This document shows, piece by piece, positions 1 through 10,506 of a stretch of 64,000 bases of DNA (position 1 is the first letter of the stretch; the number at the start of each line of letters is the position of its first letter). Under the pieces are notes generated by a model that saw nothing but the letters and a program-made list of their open reading frames with translations, did no database searches and had not been told where the DNA came from. A program made the translations under genes and the position numbers. Source of the stretch: Theodoxus fluviatilis (lineage: Eukaryota; Mollusca; Gastropoda; Cycloneritida; Neritidae); NCBI GenBank assembly GCA_034096865.1, contig JAWQFJ010001213.1, positions 18,736-82,735 on the forward strand, in the 5' to 3' direction.

Positions 1-2152
1 GAGGAGGAGGAGGAGAGGAGAGGAGAGAGAGGAGGAGGAGAAGAGGAGGGAGAGGAGAGGAGGAGAGGAGGAGGAGAGAGGGAGGAGGAGAGGAGGAGAG
101 GAGAGAGGAGGAGAGGAGGAGAGGAGGAGAGGAGAGAGGAGGAAAGGAGAGAGGGGAGAGGGGAGAGGAGAGAGGGGAGAGAGGAGGAAGAGGAGGAGAG
201 AGGGAGAGGAGGAGAGGAGGAGGGAGAGGAGAGAGAAGGAGGAGGAGGAGGGAGGAGAGGAGGGAGGAGAGGAGGGGAGGGAAGAGGAGAGAGGAGAGGA
301 GGAGAGGAGAGGAGGAGGAGGAGAGGAGGAGGAGGAGAGGGGAGAGGAGGAGAGGAGGAGAGAGGAGGAGAGGAGGAGGAGAGAGAGAGAGGAGGAGGAG
401 AGAGGAGGGAGAGGAGGAGAGGAGGAGGAGAGAGGAGAGGAGGAGAGAGGAGGAGGAGGAGAGGAGGAGAGAGAGGAGGAGAGGAGGAGGAGAGGGAGAG
501 GAGAGGAGAGACAGGAGGAGGAGAAGGAGGAGGAGAGGAGGAGAAGAGGAGAGAGGAGGAGAGGAGGGAGGAGGAGAGAGGGGAGAGAGAAGAGGAGAGG
601 AGAGAGGAGGAGGAGAGGAGGAGAGGAGAGGGGAGGAGGGATGAGAGGGCCGAGAGAGGAGGAGGAGAGAGAGGAGGAGGAGAGGAGAGAGGAGAGGGGA
701 GGAGAGAGGGGAGAGAAGAGAGAGAGGAGGGAGAAAGGGAGAGAGAGAGGAGAGGAGAGGAGAGGAGGAGGAGAGAGGAGAGGGGAGAGGAGAGAGAGAG
801 AGAGGAGGAGGAGGAGGAGGAGGGAGAGGAGGAGGGAGAGGAGAAGGGAGGAGGAGGAGAGAGTGGAGAGAGGTGGAGAGAGTGGAGGGAGATAGGAGAG
901 GAGGAGGAGAAGGAAGGAGAGAAGGAGAGGAGAGGAGGAGAGGAGAGGACGAGGAGGAGGAGAGAGGAGAGGAAGGAGAGAGAGGAGGAGAGGAAGAAGA
1001 GAGAGGAGGGGAGGAAGGAGAGGGCGGAGGAAGGAGGAAGAGAGTGAGGAGGAGAGAGAGGAGAGAGAAGAGGAGGGGAGAGAGGAGAGGGGGAGGAGGG
1101 AGAGGAGGGAGGAGGAGGAGGAGGAGAGAGGAGGAGGAGGAGAGGAGGGGAAGGAGGAGAGAGAGAGGAGGAGAGGATGAGGAGGAGGAGGAGGAGAGGA
1201 GACGAGAGGAGGAGGAGAAGAGAGGAGGAGAAGAGAGGAGGAGGAGAAGAGAGGAGGAGAGAAGGGAGGAGAGAGAGAGGAGGAGGAGGAGAGGAGAGGG
1301 GAGGAGGAGGAGGGAGAGGGAGAGAGGGAGAGAGGGAGAGGAGGGGAGGAGGAGAGGGAGGAGAGGAGGAGAGAGGAGGAGCGAAGGAGGAGGAGGAGGA
1401 GGAGAGGAGGGGAGGAGAGGGAGGAGGAGAGGACGGAGGAGGAGGGAGAGGAGGAGGAGAGAGGAGAGGGGGAGGGAGAGGGAGAGGAGGAGAGGGAGGA
1501 GAGAGGAGGAGGAGGAGGGAGGAGAGGGGAGAGGGGAGAGGAGAGGAGAGAGAGGAGAGGGGGAGAGGGAGGAGAGGAGGGGAGGGAGGGAGGAGAGAGG
1601 AGGGAGGGAGGAGGAGAGAGGGAGGGAGGGAGGAGAAGAGAGGGAGGGAGGAGGAGAAGAGAGAGGAGGAGAGGAGAGGAGGAGAGAGGAGGAGAGGGAG
1701 AGGAGAGGAGGAGAGAGGAGGAGGAGGGGAGAGGAGAGGAGGAGAGGAGGAGGGAGGAGAGAGGAGAGAGGAGGAGGAGAGAGGAGGAGAGGAGAGGAGG
1801 GAGAGGAGGAGAGGAGAGAGGAGAGAGGAGGAGAGGAGTGAGGGGGAGAGGAGGAGAGGGAGGAGAGGAGGGAGGAGTGAGGAGATGGAGGGAGGAGAGG
1901 GAGAGGAGGGAGAGGGAGGGAGGAGGAGGGATGGATGAGGGTGCGAGGGAGGGAGGGGGGGAGGGAGGGAAGGAAGGAGAGAGAGGAGGGAGTTAAGGGA
2001 AGGTAGGTAGGGGGACGGGAAGAAGCGGAGGGAGGACGTAGACGAGAGAGGAGGGAGAGAGAGCGAGGAGAGAGAGAGTAGGAGATGTAGGATAGAGAGA
2101 GAAGAGATAGTAGGAGACCTCCGTGAGAGACTACTGAGAGAGAGAGAGAAGA

Positions 2153-2198
<46 letters not shown>
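1..2198. repeat. 2.2-kb purine (GA/GGA) low-complexity tract
   Basis: Nearly every base on the plus strand is A or G, mainly GAGGA and GGAGA words, grading into pure (GA)n at about 2155-2198. Several frames stay open for hundreds of codons but encode only Arg/Glu/Gly, so they are not genes. Such a homopurine mirror-rich tract can form triplex (H-DNA) structures; that is known chemistry, not something shown here. The window starts inside the tract, so its full length is unknown. Confidence 0.95.
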
Positions 2199-2199
<1 letters not shown>

Positions 2200-2706
2200 C
2201 ACATACACACACGTCCCTAAGCCCATACCATTCACACAATAATGACTTCAGAGAAAAGTTGTCTCCCCCTTGGCCACACTGTTGAGCTCAGAGTCGAATT
2301 CTCCCTCTGGACAGCTGCTTGAAGGTTACAAGCATAGTTTCATAGTCAGGGTAAGAGGCAAGCCGAAGGAGTTGCTAGCATTGGGATATAAATCAATGTC
2401 AAGCTGTGCATCCGTTGTGTAAGAACTAGAGATGCAAAGGCTATTTGACTCATGGTCTACCAGGATGACATTTATCAAATGTGATCACATGGGAAAGAAG
2501 ATTAAAGTTGCCAGAGCAGTTTTTAAGCAAAAGCTTGTCGCACTATGTTAAGCAATGGTGTTCCAAAACTTTGTATCACTGTTTAAAATTTCCTTGGTGA
2601 GGATGCTTTTTTCTTGAATATATATAAATAACTACACATTATTGTGCTTGAAATATCTCATATTTTTCAGCTTTAGCCTCATGTACTCAAGTGCAGTCAC
2701 AAAATA
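2199..2706. other. Non-coding spacer
   Basis: Unique-looking AT-richer sequence between the purine tract and the DUF4806-like exon. It would hold the 3' UTR or a downstream intron of that minus-strand gene. No polyadenylation site can be assigned with confidence. Confidence 0.4.
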
Positions 2707-3044
2707 TTAATATTTCATACTTTTGCCTTCATTCACACTGATGTAAGGATGAGAGTTTTTGCTCCATGCTGCAGTTTGATTCAATGACTGGCCTAAAGTG
2801 TCAATGGCATACTGCTCACTCTCCTGCAAAACTTCATCAAGCCGATGCAGCTCCGCCCTTGATGTGACTGGGAGCTGCACAGCTGGCTCCATGACTGAAG
2901 TGCTTTCTGGCAAAGGTCCAACAGCACCTCCACCTTGCCCTCTGAGAATATCCAGGATGCAATCAAGTTTTTGATTGACATCATTGATGCCCCTGGACAC
3001 CTCTTTGTACTTGTAGAAGAGCTTGTCGACCTTTGCTTCTAGCC
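2707..3044 (-). CDS. Exon of DUF4806-like protein gene (last visible exon)
   Basis: Minus-strand exon starting after an acceptor (attcag) at 3045-3050 and open to a stop at 2707. It encodes a short charged, probably coiled-coil stretch (LEAKVDKLFYKYKEV), then VNQKLDCILDILRG, a Gly/Pro linker, and LPVTSRAELHRLDEVLQ. That last stretch resembles the start of DUF4806 domains, common in uncharacterised invertebrate proteins. The domain looks cut short at its C-terminus: either a donor was missed and the TAA is not the true end, or the gene is decaying. The phase (A|GG) fits the donor at 3569 exactly. Function unknown; the domain call is by eye. Confidence 0.5.
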
Positions 3045-3568
3045 CTGAATAAAAAGTTCAAGGGATGTAGGTTACAAAACAAATGTGATCCATTCAAGGT
3101 GACAGAGACCTATCTGCAATATCTGCAACATGCAATTTTCCTCTTCATTCCTCTCCACCATAAACGGGAACATTTGTCATCATCAGATGGGATCGAATTA
3201 ATGTATTTATTCAAACACCACCTCATTTGTTGTTCATACCTTAGTTACAGTTCTGCAGGTTTACTTCAAAACTGTTGCTTGCATTGCAGGCATTACATTG
3301 ACACTATGACTATGAGCCACACAAAAAAGCCTTTCTTTTAACTTCATATGTTCACAGAAATATGAGATGTTAAGATACACCAATCAAACTTGTCATACAG
3401 TTTGGTGATACAAGCAGTTGCTGCTGAGATTTCTTGTGAATACCTAATACATGGTTTCATGTGCCATTTCAAAGAGAAGACTACAGAAGAGAAGATGTAA
3501 AGCACTAAATAGATACTGTAGGCATTCAGAATTTGACTATTGGTGCCACCAAATCCTATTATGCTTAC

Positions 3569-3679
3569 TTGATGTTTCACTCCAATCTACTCTCTGACCA
3601 GCAGTTTTGTAGTAGGGCTGCTCAGGTGTCTCCTGGTGAGCTCTTGGCACCACAGAGGTCCACTGAGGCATGGAGGGTG
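3569..3679 (-). CDS. Internal exon of DUF4806-like protein gene
   Basis: Acceptor tttcag at 3680-3685 and donor gtaagc at 3563-3568 bound a 111-nt open block. It encodes a Pro/Gln-rich segment beginning PSMPQWTSVVPRAHQE and ending DWSETS. It accepts one nucleotide (G) from the upstream exon and passes one (A) to the downstream exon, so phases match on both sides. The run of Pro, Gln and Ser suggests a disordered linker. No known fold is recognised. Confidence 0.5.
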
Positions 3680-4078
3680 CTGAAATGACATCTGAATGGT
3701 TTGAAACAAAATTTAATAGGTTGATCAGGATTGTAGGAATTTAATCAATATTCTGAGGCAACAAAAGCAGAAAATTAGTAATGAAAATATAGAAGTTTTT
3801 ATTTTATTTGTATAGCTCCTTGTGTTCTGTTTACCAACAGGTTTCTCCCCTCTTGTTAATAGACCAAAATAAGCAATGAAAAAGCTCAACAATCCTAGGC
3901 AGGATCTACATTAAATTTCTTCTTTCAAATCATGAAACTATAGGCTAATGCACACAATATTTACCCCCTTTTCTCCTACAACAAAGTCTAGTATGTTCTT
4001 TTCTGCTTATCATTTTATTCATGCATTGTAGGGGTTTTTCTTATTTCATTCAAATGAAAACAATGTACATATACAAAC

Positions 4079-4204
4079 CACGATCAGTTCTGTTCCTCCA
4101 ACTGCCAGGTGGTGGGGCAAAAGTTGGCAAAGTGCCATCTGTAATTGTCAAAGTTCCTGTAAAAGTGCCATCCTTGCTTGCCTTGGCTTCATCAGTATCA
4201 AAGT
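4079..4204 (-). CDS. Upstream exon of DUF4806-like protein gene
   Basis: Bounded by acceptor cctaag at 4205-4210 and donor gtttgt just below 4079. It encodes DFDTDEAKASKDGTFTGTL, then TITDGTLPTFAPPPGSW and RNRTDR, and ends on one G that completes the first codon of the 3569-3679 exon. The reading frame has no stop. A diverged copy lies about 430 bp away at 4500-4633 and does have a stop, so this copy is taken as the functional one. No start codon or earlier exon could be found. Confidence 0.45.
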
Positions 4205-4499
4205 CTTAGGATCAAAAAGTCATCCAATGACTATAGGTGAAGGTTACATTATAAGAACACCAGTGATAATTAAATATATTTCATCCTAGCTCGATCAGCA
4301 CCCTGCATGAATTAAATGGGCTTTGCCTCTTTGAACAAGTATCGAACAATAAAGGAATGTGAGCACCAGCAGGAGAGTTCCTTCACATAGCTTATCCTAC
4401 AACTTAAAATCTAGTGTTTTTTCTGCTTATCAATTTTGTTCAAACATATGAGTTTTCCTTGTTTGTGTTCAAATAAAAACCACGGAGAAGTATACATAT

Positions 4500-4633
4500 A
4501 CAAACCATGATCAGTTCTGCTCTTCCAACTGCCAGCTGGTGAGGGATGAGTTGGCGGACTATCTTCACTTGTCGAGGTTCCTGTAAAAATACCATCCTTG
4601 CGTGTCTATGCTTCATCAATATCAAAATCATAG
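4500..4633 (-). pseudogene. Duplicated, broken copy of the 4079-4204 exon
   Basis: The reverse complement reads like the 4079-4204 exon (shared DFD.DEA start, FTGT and GSW.SRTDH-like end, and the same donor context gtttgtatatg), but a TAG follows the eighth codon. The similarity extends outside the exon: about 3980-4390 and 4425-4800 align, sharing for example tcatcctagctc and cagcaccctgcatga. This is a local tandem duplication of exon plus intron flanks, with one copy decaying. Confidence 0.6.
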
Positions 4634-4827
4634 GGTCAGAAAGTCATCCAAAGATTTCAGGTGAAGGTTACATTACAAGACCAGTGACAATTACACGTTT
4701 CATCCTAGCTCAGCACCCTGCATGAGTCATATGGACTTTGTTAGACCAAGTAGCGATCGATAAAGGAATGACTTGAGAGCACCAGCAGATCTTTTCGTCA
4801 TATGCAAGAATCAAATTCAGAAAATCC

Positions 4828-4830
<3 letters not shown>

Positions 4831-4889
<59 letters not shown>

Positions 4890-4944
4890 TACACACACAC
4901 ACACACAAACACGCACACACACATAGAGGGAAAGTGTGAGAGAA

Positions 4945-5017
<73 letters not shown>

Positions 5018-5061
5018 GACAGACAGACAGACAGACAGACACAGACAGAGAAGAGAGGCAG

Positions 5062-5126
<65 letters not shown>
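4831..5126. repeat. Compound microsatellite (CA)n-(GA)n-(CAGA)n-(GA)n
   Basis: Runs of CA (4831-4923), GA (about 4950-5013), CAGA (5013-5047) and GA again (5066-5126). Open frames across it in both strands encode only dipeptide repeats and are artefacts. Confidence 0.97.
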
Positions 5127-5127
<1 letters not shown>

Positions 5128-6585
5128 ACTCAAACTTCAATGGAAACAGGGCCTGTATCCAGAATGGCGAGTTATTTTAACCCCGATTTATCTCTAAAGT
5201 AAACTCAGAGGATTCCAACTGTCTGTTCCGCTCTCCCTTGGCTGGAACACCCTTCTGGATATGGGCCACGCGTGTCCATGCCAAGAATGACCAGAGAGTG
5301 AATGGCTGAGTTCTATAGAGAGTCTGTTGGACGGATCATCTATCAGTATCGCTCCTGCATTTCAAATGTTGGTGCCACAATAATGCTGACCATGATCTTT
5401 AAACAATTAACTTTGATTAAAAGGAGTTAATGGATACACAGACTTGTGAAGAGAAGATCATAATTTCTCGTATACTGACGACTGGAAGGAGTTTTCCGAG
5501 TCGGTCAAATAGCTGTACAGCACGGTAATTTTGAACGAAGCCTCATGGCTCACAGAGCGACGAAATCGTTGGCCAGTTGTAGGATCCAATTATAAATATG
5601 AGAAACAGTCATTACTCACAATCTGTGAAGGCGATGTAGTACACACTTATGGAGAAGTTGGGAGTCTGATCTGGGAAATTCCGGCCATTTGAAGAAGATC
5701 TAAAGGTAGAAAACTTCACAGCTCTGAGCAACACGTCCACATCAGCCTATGGCTGGGGAGAGGGGGCTTTGGGTTAGTCGATGCTGATAAGAAGTCCCAA
5801 AATTAGCACAGCGCCGGCAACAGCAGCTGCGGCCAGGCTACACTCGAGCAGGCTCCTAGATCTCACTCTGGGATGGCCCGTGATGAGCTCTATAGATATA
5901 TAGTACTACTACACAGCTATAGAGCACAATCGTCTGCCTCAAAGTGGAGGCGATACCCCGGCTGTGCTGGGGACATGCTGGGAGGGTGCGGGGAGAAAGT
6001 GGAGGCGAAACCCCGCGCTGGGTAGATGCTGGGAAGGTGCGGGGTGGCCTGGCCCATCATTTAGCCAGTCTTGAGCCTGGCCAACTGTGCTGGGCCCGCC
6101 CTGGCCTGGTTAGGGGGGACAGAAAAATGTTTACTGGGTAATCATACACGTTCTTTGCTACATGAACAAACCACCTCCACATTCTTCCACGTTCCCAAGC
6201 ACGTCTACTTCACATTCTTCCGCAACAGTTGATATTTTACAAACACAAAGTGGGTTAGAGAAGAGCGACTCTGTTTCTATACACTGCACACGCTGGATCA
6301 TTTCTAACCTATCTTACCCCAAATGGATCTCTAGTCAAAACATTTTTCTGCCCCTTTAAAAAAAAGAGGGTTTTTGAGTGTGTGGTACAATCGTTTTTAG
6401 CAGTTTTAATAGACGCTGACGATCGTAATACGACTTTGTCCATTCATTGTCGAAACTTTGCTGGCTTAATTCGCGGATCGCTTTCGCCTAGCAGACGACA
6501 GCTTTGTATACAAATCATCACTGCTAGGCAGCGTGAAATTGACCAAAGTCGATCAAAAAACTCGTATTCATACAAATAATAAACC
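5127..6585. other. Non-coding region with small duplication and hairpin
   Basis: No supported exon. Two small structures are visible. A hairpin around 5887-5925 has stem GCTCTATAG/CTATAGAGC. A tandem duplication of about 54 bp lies at 5945-5998 and 5999-6049, both starting gtggaggcga and ending near ggtgcgggg. An A/T-rich stretch without recognisable genes runs up to the foldback element. Confidence 0.4.
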
Positions 6586-7490
6586 AATGAGCGACTTTTT
6601 TGGAAATTATCTCCCTTGCCGCCGCTTGGCGGCGCGTCGGCTCCAAGGGGCTTGGTTGGTACACAGTGACAAGTTCTTTCGCTTAGATTAGACCTGAGTG
6701 TTTGAGGTTTTTTTAATTGTTTTCTTGCTGTCGCTTTCAAATCTGTTCACAGTACTAGGCTGGCTGGTTTACTTAGATGTGATTTTTTTTTAATGCGTGC
6801 TAGCTGATATTAGGTTTAGAGCTTGAATTTTTGATATTACACAAGTTCTTTTTCGCTTACAACTCCAGTGTTCGAACCAATGAAAACCACGGAAAGAGAT
6901 GGCCGTTTCGTTCCTTGCATGTCATTGGCCAGCTTGTCATGAGGTCAGCCCGTGATCACGCGCTGACCTCATGACAGTTGTAAGCGAAAAAGCGAGTTGT
7001 AAGCGTAATATCATTGAAAATTCAAGCTCTAAATCTAATATCAGTTAGCACGCATTAAAAAAAATCACATCTACGCTTACAACTTGCTTTTTCGCTTACA
7101 ACTGTCATGAGGTCAGCGCGTGATCACGGGCTGACCTCATGACAAGCTGGCCAATGACATGCAAGGAACGAAACGGCCATCTCTTTCCGTGGTTTTCATT
7201 GGTTCGAACACTGGAGTTGTAAGCGAAAAAGAACTTGTGTAATATCGAAAATTCAAGCTCTAAACCTAATATCAGCTAGCACGCATAAAAAAATCACATC
7301 TAAGTAAACCAGCCAGCCTAGTACTGTGAACAGATTTGAAAGCGACAGCAAGAAAACAATTAAAAAAAACTCGAACACTCAGGTCTAATCTAAGCGAAAG
7401 AACTTGTCACTGTGTACCAACCAAGCCCCTTGGAGCCGACGCGCCGCCAAGCGGCGGCAAGGGAGATAATTTCCAAAAAAGTCGCTCATT
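6586..7490. mobile_element. Foldback palindrome, about 905 bp with ~420-bp arms
   Basis: The left arm (6586-about 7006, beginning AATGAGCGACTTTTTTGG) is mirrored by the right arm (about 7070-7490) as a near-identical reverse complement. The central spacer of about 65 bp (ATATC...AAAATTCAAGC...ATCACATC) is a third copy of a segment also inside each arm (about 6786-6842 and 7222-7293). Each arm also holds an inner palindrome centred on TGATCA (about 6938-6978 and 7107-7146). Frames in the arms read identically on opposite strands, so they are symmetry shadows and not genes. Structure suggests a foldback or MITE-type non-autonomous DNA element. No target-site duplication was identified. Confidence 0.8.
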
Positions 7491-8050
7491 CGATTTTCTT
7501 TCTCAGATTATTCAGACTTCGTCCAATTATTACGACCGTAAGATAGCAGTAATTTGACATTTGGCGTCACCTCTTCTGATTGGCCGGTTCGTGTCATGTG
7601 ACGGTGATAGTTTTGTCTGCAACTCGCACTTACGTCTTATGTTATGGTCGAAGTAGTGATGTTTACTTCGTCCGCTGAACGCAGCCAAGACTAATGCGCG
7701 AATGAATGAAGTATGATTTCATAATTTTTCAGGATTAATACAAATGTATATCAAATACATCAGTTCAATTTAATCGAGTCAATTAATCGAGTACATGTCC
7801 AACAGGTCAAAAATGTGTGAGTGGAACACAAGTCAGAAAAGTTACAACTTGGTAGTCTGTTCGCGTGGCCTAATGGCAGTGAATCAATATTAAACTTGGC
7901 AGTATTACTTTGAGTATCCTAATATGTACAAGACCACACAAATTTCATGAACTATCATCCATTTTTCTACAATTTATAGTGCAAAATACGAAGCGAGGGA
8001 GTTTACGGAAAAGAACGTTATAATTGCTTTACAAACACGTAGTAACATCA
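7491..8050. other. Non-coding spacer
   Basis: AT-rich sequence without a supported exon. The first part (about 7555-7700) is richer in CpG than its surroundings but carries no clear promoter motif. Confidence 0.35.
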
Positions 8051-8133
8051 GTTGCAGAATGGCTCAGATGGTAAAGCGTTGGACTATTGTAACGTTAGGT
8101 GATGCGTGAACGGGTTCGAATCCGCACTGAAAC
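8051..8133 (+). mobile_element. tRNA-derived SINE head
   Basis: RNA polymerase III promoter boxes are clear: an A box TGGCTCAGATGG at 8060-8071 and a perfect B box GGTTCGAATCC at 8113-8123. The ends GTTGCAG (8051-8057) and CTGAAAC (8127-8133) pair at six of seven positions like an acceptor stem. The D arm is imperfect, no clean anticodon arm forms, and no CCA-type or terminator context follows, so this is a tRNA-like SINE head and not a working tRNA gene. Confidence 0.6.
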
Positions 8134-8300
8134 TATTTTTACCCTTCTTTTTTTCGAGGTTGCTGGTTCGAACCCGACCTGTTTTTTTGTGTGTGTTTTT
8201 CCCCCTCTTTTCTCAAGAGGTTGAGGGTTCGAACCCGATCTTTTTTATATAGTGCCAAAACCTGGAGGTTCAGCGCCAGCGGTTTTTATCCATCAATCTT
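8134..8300 (+). repeat. SINE-like body with two further tRNA B-box units
   Basis: Two more GGTTCGAACCC B boxes lie at 8165-8175 and 8226-8236, each preceded by a T-rich tract and a CGAGG/AAGAGG phrase. They are followed by TGCCAAAACCTGGAGGTTC and AGCGCCAGCGGTTTTTAT. The same last unit plus this tail recurs at about 25230-25322, which shows it is a dispersed repeat. Confidence 0.65.
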
Positions 8301-9402
8301 TCCGTTGCAATTAGTCAATGAACCGGTACACACCGTGCACGGAGGAAACGGATTGTATAATAATAATAATGTCAAAAATGCCAACTGATTTTAGAAGACG
8401 CTCAAGTGGTTCCTACTCTTCAAACAAACAGAACACAAACTGTTAAAGTAGATAACATGACCACCACTGTTAAAGAAATACATGTAGTACAAAAAATGGG
8501 AGTTCTTCCCGACGAAAACAAATGTTTAACTCAACCATTGATCATCGCATTTCTTGAGACTACCTTCCACGAGGTGCTTGGCCAACTTTATCCAGACGGA
8601 CGTTTTGTTGTTTATAATCGCAATATTTAGAACAATGCGATTACAATAAACGATACGCGTTTAATATCCACAATCATACGTATTATTTAATAAATGGATT
8701 ACTAAACCAAACTAATGATACCGAAAAAAATGTTACACACCAAAGATAAAGCAACCAAGGTGCATTCCAGAGTCACTGGTGCGTGCTCACTGCAACACGC
8801 CCCAAACCACGACTGTGATTTGTTAACCAAGGTGCACAAAATTAGCTTAGCATCACCTTTGGAGTAAGACATGTATCACGATGATGGAATTGGGTTTGTA
8901 AACAACAGAGTTATACACACCAATGGCCGGGGAAGAGTTCACCAGGGGTCATATGGTAATTAGCAGCACAGCCATGATGGTAGGTTGCATAACTTCTGGT
9001 GCTATATGTTGGGGTATCTTTTGGGTCTGTGTTGAGGAGTGACTATCGCTAGATCGTGGCGAAAGGATAGCATTAAAGCATGCAAAAAGTTTAATTAGAT
9101 AAAAAAACTAATTTAAAATAGTCATACTAGACTATTGTAACGTATACTTTCTGCACAAAACCCACTGAAGATAAGTAAACAAACCACACCGTACGTACCT
9201 AGCAGACAAACAAGATCGAACCATAGCCACTATGCCAGCAGACGATTGAGCTAGTGTGATATAATGTTTTATGTAAAGCTCGAATGAGTGGCAGCAGATA
9301 ACTGGTTAGTTCTGGCTTGAATGGACTATTTCGTTTACCTGGTTAGGCGAGGACAGAAAATTCACGATCATCGAGTCAATGAGTTTATGATCAACTTGCC
9401 CG
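8301..9402. other. Non-coding region upstream of the gypsy element
   Basis: No credible coding exon. Short frames around 8406-8630 lack codon bias, splice context or a recognisable domain. The rest is AT-rich. Confidence 0.35.
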
Positions 9403-9555
9403 TGTTGTGAAGATTCTCGATCATGCTCGAGTGTTGCGGCACGGTTGGTTTTGTATATCGGTCAGGTCATTGCCCTGACCCGTAACCGAGTTAGGCTAAA
9501 ATTGTCTTGTTGTGTCACGTAACGTCAGTCGATTTCCAGCTCGAAGTTTATAGAT
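9403..9555 (+). mobile_element. Truncated 5' LTR of a Ty3/gypsy element
   Basis: Begins TGTTGTGAAGATTCTCGATC and matches the 3' LTR (11591-11649, then 13124 onward) through the phrase cattgccctgacc to gatttccagctc. It then breaks at about 9555, jumping directly into gag-like sequence. About two thirds of the LTR, the primer-binding site and the start of gag are missing, a simple internal deletion. Confidence 0.75.
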
Positions 9556-10506
9556 GCCTTCGTTGACGACGAAGCAAAACACCAAGTACAGGTGTTGGCT
9601 CCCTCTACCTTGGTGGAAGCAGTCAACACCGCTCTATGTGTCGAGGTTATTGCTCAACGCGAAGAAGCGACCCAGCGAGCTTCTCACCCTCACAGGATCA
9701 GATAAATTGGCAGCCAGGAGAAGCAGGAGGGTGACGGCGACACTCTCTCTTTGACCCAGTTTCGTCAGCTGATATCGGAGTTGCCTAAGAAGATGCAAAA
9801 TCGCTCCTCCCGTCAGGATGGACAGCGTGGACATATCAAGTGTTACAACTGCAATAAGACAGGCCACATCGCTTGCCGCTGTCCACAGAGGAAGGAGAAG
9901 GCCACCACCACCCAGGAAAACTCCACCCTGCACCAGCTCAAGAGCGTGCGCGTCGACCGAGCAGGACCATCGATCGAGGTTCATATCGATGGCAACCATT
10001 ACGAGGCGCTGATCGACTCAGGAGCGACAGTTTCTGTGATAAAGACTAGTCTGTGCCCCTTCAAGAGGAGAGAAGAATCAGCTATGGTGCTCACTGACGT
10101 CATGCACAGACCGATCCCTGTGCACGGCGTCGTGACAGTGAATGTGAAGGCCGGCGAGCTTGTTATTTCTCACCCCTTCGTGATCGCCGATGTAGAAGAT
10201 GACGTCATCCTGGGGATAGACTTTCTTCAGGAGCATTGCTGCGTAATAGACTGGGGACGGTCCCTCCTGCTGATTGATGGGCACCACGTGCAGTTGAAGG
10301 GTCTTGTGAGTGAAGGGAATGCTTCCATGCGGCCCTCGGGAGCGTTGAGGCGGATCGCCGCTCAAGAGATGCCTCTGGCAGCCGCACAGAGACAGGACCC
10401 TGACCTGCAGCCTATCATCCGCTGGATGGAGGACAGGCCTATCCGCCCACCCTGGAAGAAGGTCGCCGTCGCCAGCCCAGTCACCAAGGCGTACTGGACC
10501 CAGTGA
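9556..10506 (+). pseudogene. Decayed gag-protease remnant of a Ty3/gypsy retrotransposon
   Basis: The best open part runs from 9751 to 10506 (251 codons). It has a nucleocapsid zinc knuckle CX2CX4HX4C (Cys31, Cys34, His39, Cys44 counted from 9751). A retropepsin-like domain follows, with the active-site DSGA at residues 89-92 and a downstream ILGIDF motif at 153-158. The frame then passes straight into the tether region that normally lies between RNase H and integrase (residues about 210-251). Reverse transcriptase and RNase H are therefore deleted. The frame ends at a stop at 10504-10506 where intact elements would continue into integrase. The element cannot move on its own. Confidence 0.8.

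Noticed and set aside
641..1938. Arg/Glu/Gly-rich open frames in the purine tract
   Set aside because: No stops can form in nearly pure A/G DNA apart from TGA/TAG, which need T; the frames reflect composition only.
6444..7557. Two identical proteins (MKATARKQLKK...) on opposite strands
   Set aside because: They are mirror reads of the foldback arms and show no domain or codon bias.
8051..8133. Functional tRNA gene
   Set aside because: A and B boxes are good but the anticodon arm and D stem do not fold cleanly, and related B-box units lie in tandem; a SINE head fits better.
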